This document shows positions 60,807-64,000 of a DNA stretch of 64,000 nt, one piece after another. Numbering within the stretch: position 1 is the first letter of the stretch; every line of letters begins with the position of its first letter. Source of the DNA: Natronosporangium sp035305625 (lineage in GTDB: Bacteria; Actinomycetota; Actinomycetes; Mycobacteriales; Micromonosporaceae); NCBI GenBank assembly GCA_963809545.1, contig CAWEKD010000004.1, positions 139,589 to 203,588 of the forward strand. The letters run 5' to 3'. Below the pieces are notes generated by a model. The model worked only from the letters and a program-made list of their open reading frames with translations. It searched no databases and had not been told where the DNA came from. The translations under genes and the position numbers were made by a program.

Positions 60807-61752
60807 ACAAGGCCCTGCTAAGTGGCACTATCCCAGCAGCAGACGAGCCCACGTTCGCCCAGCTCACCACAATGGCTGCACCAGCGAATAGTCTCCACGA
60901 TTCTCCACCACCAACTGACGACGGCACCGGTGGTGGAGTCAGGCCAGCCCGACGACCAACCAACTGGCTCCTACGAGAACAGTGATCGGGTCCCATGGCC
61001 AGCGGATGACCACCCACCACTGGAGGCACCGCCGCCCCTACCCCAAGGGTGCGGCGATGAGGAGGTAGCCCAGCAACACGACGGCGGCCGTCGCGTGCCG
61101 GACAGGCTGAGCAGGAGCAGAGCCAACCCCACGTCGGAGGTGGCGTTACGGAGGAACGCGAGCCCGTCCCCAGGTCACCGCCCCCATGCCCGCTGAGGAG
61201 CTGAGGAACTGGGGGTGCGCCCAGACAGCCACTACGTGGCACCTGTCAGCAAGGCGCTAACCAGCAGCAGGTAGCTGAAGGCGTCAAGAGCAGGTTCTGT
61301 TCCTCGTCGTCATGCTGGTGGAGCAGCCACGCATGGCCCGGGGCAGCGTCAACGCCATCAACACGAGTACCTCCTGCTCTGCGGCCGCGGTCGAGGTGAC
61401 TGGCAGGAGATCGTCGATCGGGACCGGCCCGGTCCGCCCGGTCGGCTACGGCAGCGCCAATCGTTACTGGCTGCGCGTACGCGCAGCCAGGCCGCACGGT
61501 TGATGTCAGCGGCCCACCGGCTCTGGCCAGAGGCAGATCTCCTCCTCCACAGGTCACTGGCGGGCAGGCGATCGTCGGACTGGCGGTCAGGTCACGGCGC
61601 CACTGATCAGCGCGGTGGCGGCCACAATGGTGGCCAGTGCCGCCAGGCCAGTCAACCAGTGCGTGTCCCTGTGCAGGCGCTAGCCTGACGCGGGCGAGGC
61701 AGAGTGGCAGCACCAGCACGCCGCCCAGGAATCCCACCGAGGCGACCCACAC
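60807..61752 (-). pseudogene. Fragments of one or more membrane-protein genes
   Basis: On the minus strand, hydrophobic pieces occur in alternating frames: VASVGFLGGVLVLPLCLARV, LTGLAALATIVAATALISGA (with a stop), LDAFSYLLLVSALLTGAT (with a stop), and LRNATSDVGLALLLLSLSG. They look like short genes of a membrane complex disrupted by many indels. Small cation/proton-antiporter subunits are one possibility but no signature proves it. Confidence 0.35.
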
Positions 61753-61891
61753 CCTTGGGGGCGAGGATCTGACTGGTGGCGCAGCAGTCGAACCGCATGC
61801 CGTTGAGGTGCCGCAGCCACAGCGGCTCCTACGCTGCCGGAACCGCCTTAGGTCAGGTAGGGCGGGAGCGCTGCCGCGGCGAGCAAACGGG

Positions 61892-62230
61892 TCAACCGGC
61901 CGCCCGTCGATAGACCTGGCTATGTTGGAGAGTGCGGAACCCCGCGCCGAGATAGACCTTGGCGGCGGCGGGGTTGGAGAGTTCGTGGCACACCTTCATG
62001 CGGGTGCATCCGCGTGCCGCGAGTGCCTCCAACCCGGCGCGTAACAGGGTGCCGGCGAGGCCGCGTCCACTGTGCGGGTCCTCGATCCGGACGGGTTCGA
62101 CCAGCCCGATCCGGGTGCGGGGATCGGCCCAGAACATCGCGTAGCCGGCCACAGATCCGTCGTCGGTGAGTAGCGCCAGGTCCAGCTCCGGGTCGTAGAG
62201 GGAGCATTCACGTAGAGCAATACGGCCTTG
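61892..62230 (-). CDS. GNAT N-acetyltransferase, 5' end lost
   Basis: The C-terminal 110 residues of a GNAT acetyltransferase: LYDPELDLALLTDDGSVAGY, FWADPRTRIGLVEPVR, the acetyl-CoA loop EDPHSGRGLAGTLLRAGLEA and the NPAAAKVYLGAGFRTL end. The open frame runs to 62314, but beyond about 62215 the residues no longer fit the family. At the same place the plus strand begins to match GMP synthetase. The gene is probably cut by the junction there. Confidence 0.65.
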   Translation of the reverse strand, partial: QGRIALRECSLYDPELDLALLTDDGSVAGYAMFWADPRTRIGLVEPVRIEDPHSGRGLAGTLLRAGLEALAARGCTRMKVCHELSNPAAAKVYLGAGFRTLQHSQVYRRAAG

Positions 62231-62290
62231 CCGTTGCCGGGGCCGCGACCTTGCTGCTGATGTCATTCGGTCGACTCCTTCGTCGGCCCA
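62200..62290. other. Probable chimeric junction
   Basis: Left of here the sequence is high-GC actinomycete; right of here it is about 50% GC with a different codon pattern. Two unrelated genes (the GNAT 5' part and an internal part of guaA) both stop matching at this point. Confidence 0.65.
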
Positions 62291-62809
62291 TCGGTGACCA
62301 TCAAGAGCCACCACAATGTCGGCGGCTTACCACTCGATATGAAACTGAAGCTCATCGAGCCATTGCGAGAGCTATTCAAGGATGAGGTGAGGCTTAGGGA
62401 AAGAGCTCGGGTTGCCTAATGAAATGATTCAGCGCCAGCCGTTTCCGGTCCCGGATTGGCTATTCGCGTGCTCGGCGAAGTGACCGAAGAACGGCTGGAT
62501 ACCGCCATGCCGACGTTATCGTCCTACAAAGAAATTAAAGCTGCCGGGCTCTATGAAGAGGTGTGGCAGTCCTTCGCCGTTCTTTTGCCGATCAAAACTG
62601 TGGGTGTTATGGGCGATGAGCGAAGTTACGACAATGTGATTGCACTTCGCGTGGTCGATAGCCTAGACGGCATGACGGCCAATTGGGTGGCGCTGCCGAG
62701 CGCGCTACTGGCAAGAATCTCCAACCGCGTGATCAACGAAGTTCGCGGCGTCAACCGGGTAGTCTACGATATCTCTTCAAAACCGCCGGCAACCATAGAA
62801 TGGGAATGA
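62258..62809 (+). CDS. guaA: GMP synthase, 3' part, frameshifted
   Basis: The C-terminal third of GuaA, which aminates XMP to GMP. GPSVTIKSHHNVGGLP, DMKLKLIEPLRELFKDEVR, LAIRVLGEVTEERLD, WQSFAVLLPIKTVGVMGDER, and the universal end RGVNRVVYDISSKPPATIEW are all present. One-base slips near 62395-62450 separate the KLKLIEPL part from the GLAIRVLG part. It begins inside the gene at the junction. GC content and codon choice are unlike the rest of the window. Confidence 0.85.
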
Positions 62810-62891
62810 GCGCAAACGCGACATTCGCTGATTCCTTGATCAATCGTCAAACGGTCTCTGGTTCAATATAAAGCGATCTGCTCAAGTCAGC

Positions 62892-63318
62892 ATGAAACAG
62901 ATTGCCCAGGTACTGCTTTTTGACCGCGACGATGGGTTATTAATATACCTGCGCGATGACAAACCGGAAATTCCCTTTCCTAATCATTGGGACTTTTTTG
63001 GCGGCCATGTGGAGGAGGGAGAAACTCCCGAAGAGGCTTTGGTGCGAGAAGTCAACGAAGAGCTCGGAGTCAAACTGAAGGCCTGGCAACTGTTTCAAAA
63101 TTTCATTAGATCTTGGCGATGTTTATCCAAACGTCAAGTATATATACTGGACGCGCATTGACAAAGTTGCGCAAGAACTCACGCTTTACGAAGGCCAACA
63201 GCTGACCAGCATCGATCGCTGTGAAAGAAATCGCATCCGATTTGCGAATATACTCGGGCAAATTCTCGAAGAGTTTATTGAAAGCGGGCTCTGGCGTAAG
63301 CGCGTGCAAAGCTCTTGA
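62892..63318 (+). CDS. NUDIX hydrolase, one frameshift
   Basis: About 140 residues. The NUDIX box appears as GGHVEEGETPEEALVREVNEELGV in spaced pieces (G-G-H-V-E-E-G-E-T, R-E-V-N-E-E-L-G), preceded by QVLLFDRDDGLLIYLRDDKP. After residue 75 the frame shifts (near 63105-63120) to GDVYPNVKYIYWTRIDKVAQ and a C-terminus ending GLWRKRVQSS. The substrate is unknown. It lies between guaA and dnaE in the low-GC end segment. Confidence 0.7.
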
Positions 63319-63380
63319 GACAAATTTTCACGAGAATGTTTGCGCTTTTCATTTCTTTATGTTAAGTCATTAACAGCTCA

Positions 63381-64000
63381 ATGGAACATTCATCATTTAC
63401 ACCTTCATTGCCACACGGAGTACAGCTTACTTGACCACGCCAACGAGGTTGAAAAGCTGTTCGAAAGAATAAAAAGACTCAAGCAGCCGGCGGTTGCCAT
63501 GACGGACCACGGCAACATGTTCGGTGCGGTAAAGTTATCGCGAGGCCTCAGCCACGGTATCAAACCGGTCCGTGGGTCGAAATCTACGTCGCGCCGACCA
63601 GCCGCTTTGAGCGACGCGGCGTCGATAAAGGTCCCAAAGAATACAACAACCACCTTATCCTTCTGGCGATGAACAAGGAGGGATACCGCAATCTCTGCAA
63701 GCTGGTCTCGCTCGGTTACATGGAAGGCTTCTATTACAAGCCGCGCATCGACAAAGAGTTGCTCAAGGAACTAAACGGCGGGCTGATCGCGCTGAGCGCC
63801 TGCCTGCAAGGAGAAGTGTCACAGGCGCTCAGCTTCGGTAATCCCGAAAAGGCCAGGACGGCAGTCCGAGCCTGCTGTCGATCTTCGACGATCGCTACTA
63901 CGTCGATCAGGACGACGACCCGAACAGGAGAAAGTCAACCGCGAGCTTGTCGAGCTGGCGAAGGATTTGTCGGTTCCGGTAGGTGTAGCCACCAATGACC
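63381..64000 (+). CDS. dnaE: DNA polymerase III alpha subunit, 5' part, frameshifted
   Basis: The N-terminal PHP domain of bacterial DnaE. From ATG 63381 (MEHSSF), with one missing base, come HLHCHTEYSLLDHANEVEKL, AVAMTDHGNMFGAVK, and in other frames the APTSRFERRGVDKGPKEYNN equivalent and LAMNKEGYRNLCKLVSLGYM, YKPRIDKELLKELNGGLIAL and SACLQGEVSQAL. Several one-base slips occur (near 63400, 63545-63600 and 63860-63930). The gene runs off the window. The guaA-NUDIX-dnaE segment resembles gene orders of non-actinobacterial lineages. Confidence 0.85.

Noticed and set aside
51539..63000. Integrative element with att repeats at tRNA-Leu
   Set aside because: The tRNA 3' end was not found again downstream, and no integrase or excisionase gene is visible, although the region is accessory.
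1..64000. CRISPR array or insertion sequences
   Set aside because: No regularly spaced repeats, Cas motifs or transposase-like proteins were seen anywhere in the window.

Overview
The window is high-GC actinomycete chromosome from position 1 to about 51.6 kb. Evidence for this is strong third-position GC, many GTG starts, an SsgA-like sporulation regulator, an EF-G2-type factor, a GuaB1-type GMP reductase and several DUF families restricted to Actinomycetota. SsgA-like proteins point to a morphologically complex, sporulating lineage. The genus cannot be named from this sequence.

Left part (1-28 kb): an EF-G-like C-terminus, a holin/DUF3618/DUF4235 envelope operon, a HIT phosphorylase, a membrane GGDEF-EAL protein, a large LuxR (LAL) regulator, thrS, a GH63 glucosylglycerate-type hydrolase, a cold-shock gene, an MFS exporter, the SsgA-like gene, tRNA-Val(CAC), a DHFR-like reductase, an RNase HI with two added zinc-type motifs, a DUF4126-DUF1264 fusion, exonuclease III, the pnuC-nadR nicotinamide riboside salvage pair, and a TetR-controlled DHA2 exporter. 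Centre (28-38 kb): a stress/dormancy-like block of a CPH-type (CopB) P-type ATPase, a GNAT/acyl-CoA-synthetase-type protein acetyltransferase, phosphoketolase, an Acg-type nitroreductase and a two-domain universal stress protein.

The most interesting locus is 39.7-47.5 kb. It is an actinobacterial relative of the Bacillus SDP cannibalism-toxin system: sdpC1-sdpA-sdpB, a second toxin precursor sdpC2 about 4.6 kb further on, and a divergent regulator with two HTH modules. Both precursors keep the C-G-L-x3-C motif and the GLLFG motif, but add a second conserved cysteine pair. They share a 12-base element at exactly the same distance from the start codon and a strong hairpin just after the stop. 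No SdpI-type immunity gene is visible. A small membrane protein after sdpC2 is a candidate. A GT4/GH130 pair lies between the two precursors on the other strand.

Right part: DUF2795, guaB1, an NYN-domain gene and a baeRF-type gene with a 48-bp tandem duplication lead to tRNA-Leu(GAG). Beyond it (51.8-62.2 kb) is an accessory region: two divergent SNF2 helicases (one DUF3883-type), a stub of a DUF1156 methylase, a degraded HD-domain gene, an intact HEPN-like gene of different composition, and fragments of membrane genes. Most of these reading frames are broken by single-base indels. The last 1.7 kb (guaA 3' end, a NUDIX gene, the dnaE 5' end) drops to about 50% GC and looks like a different bacterium, so the contig is probably chimeric at about 62.2 kb.

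Single-base frameshifts also interrupt otherwise intact core genes (LAL regulator, SsgA-like, pnuC, guaB1), several of them in short homopolymers. This suggests consensus sequencing errors in at least part of the window.
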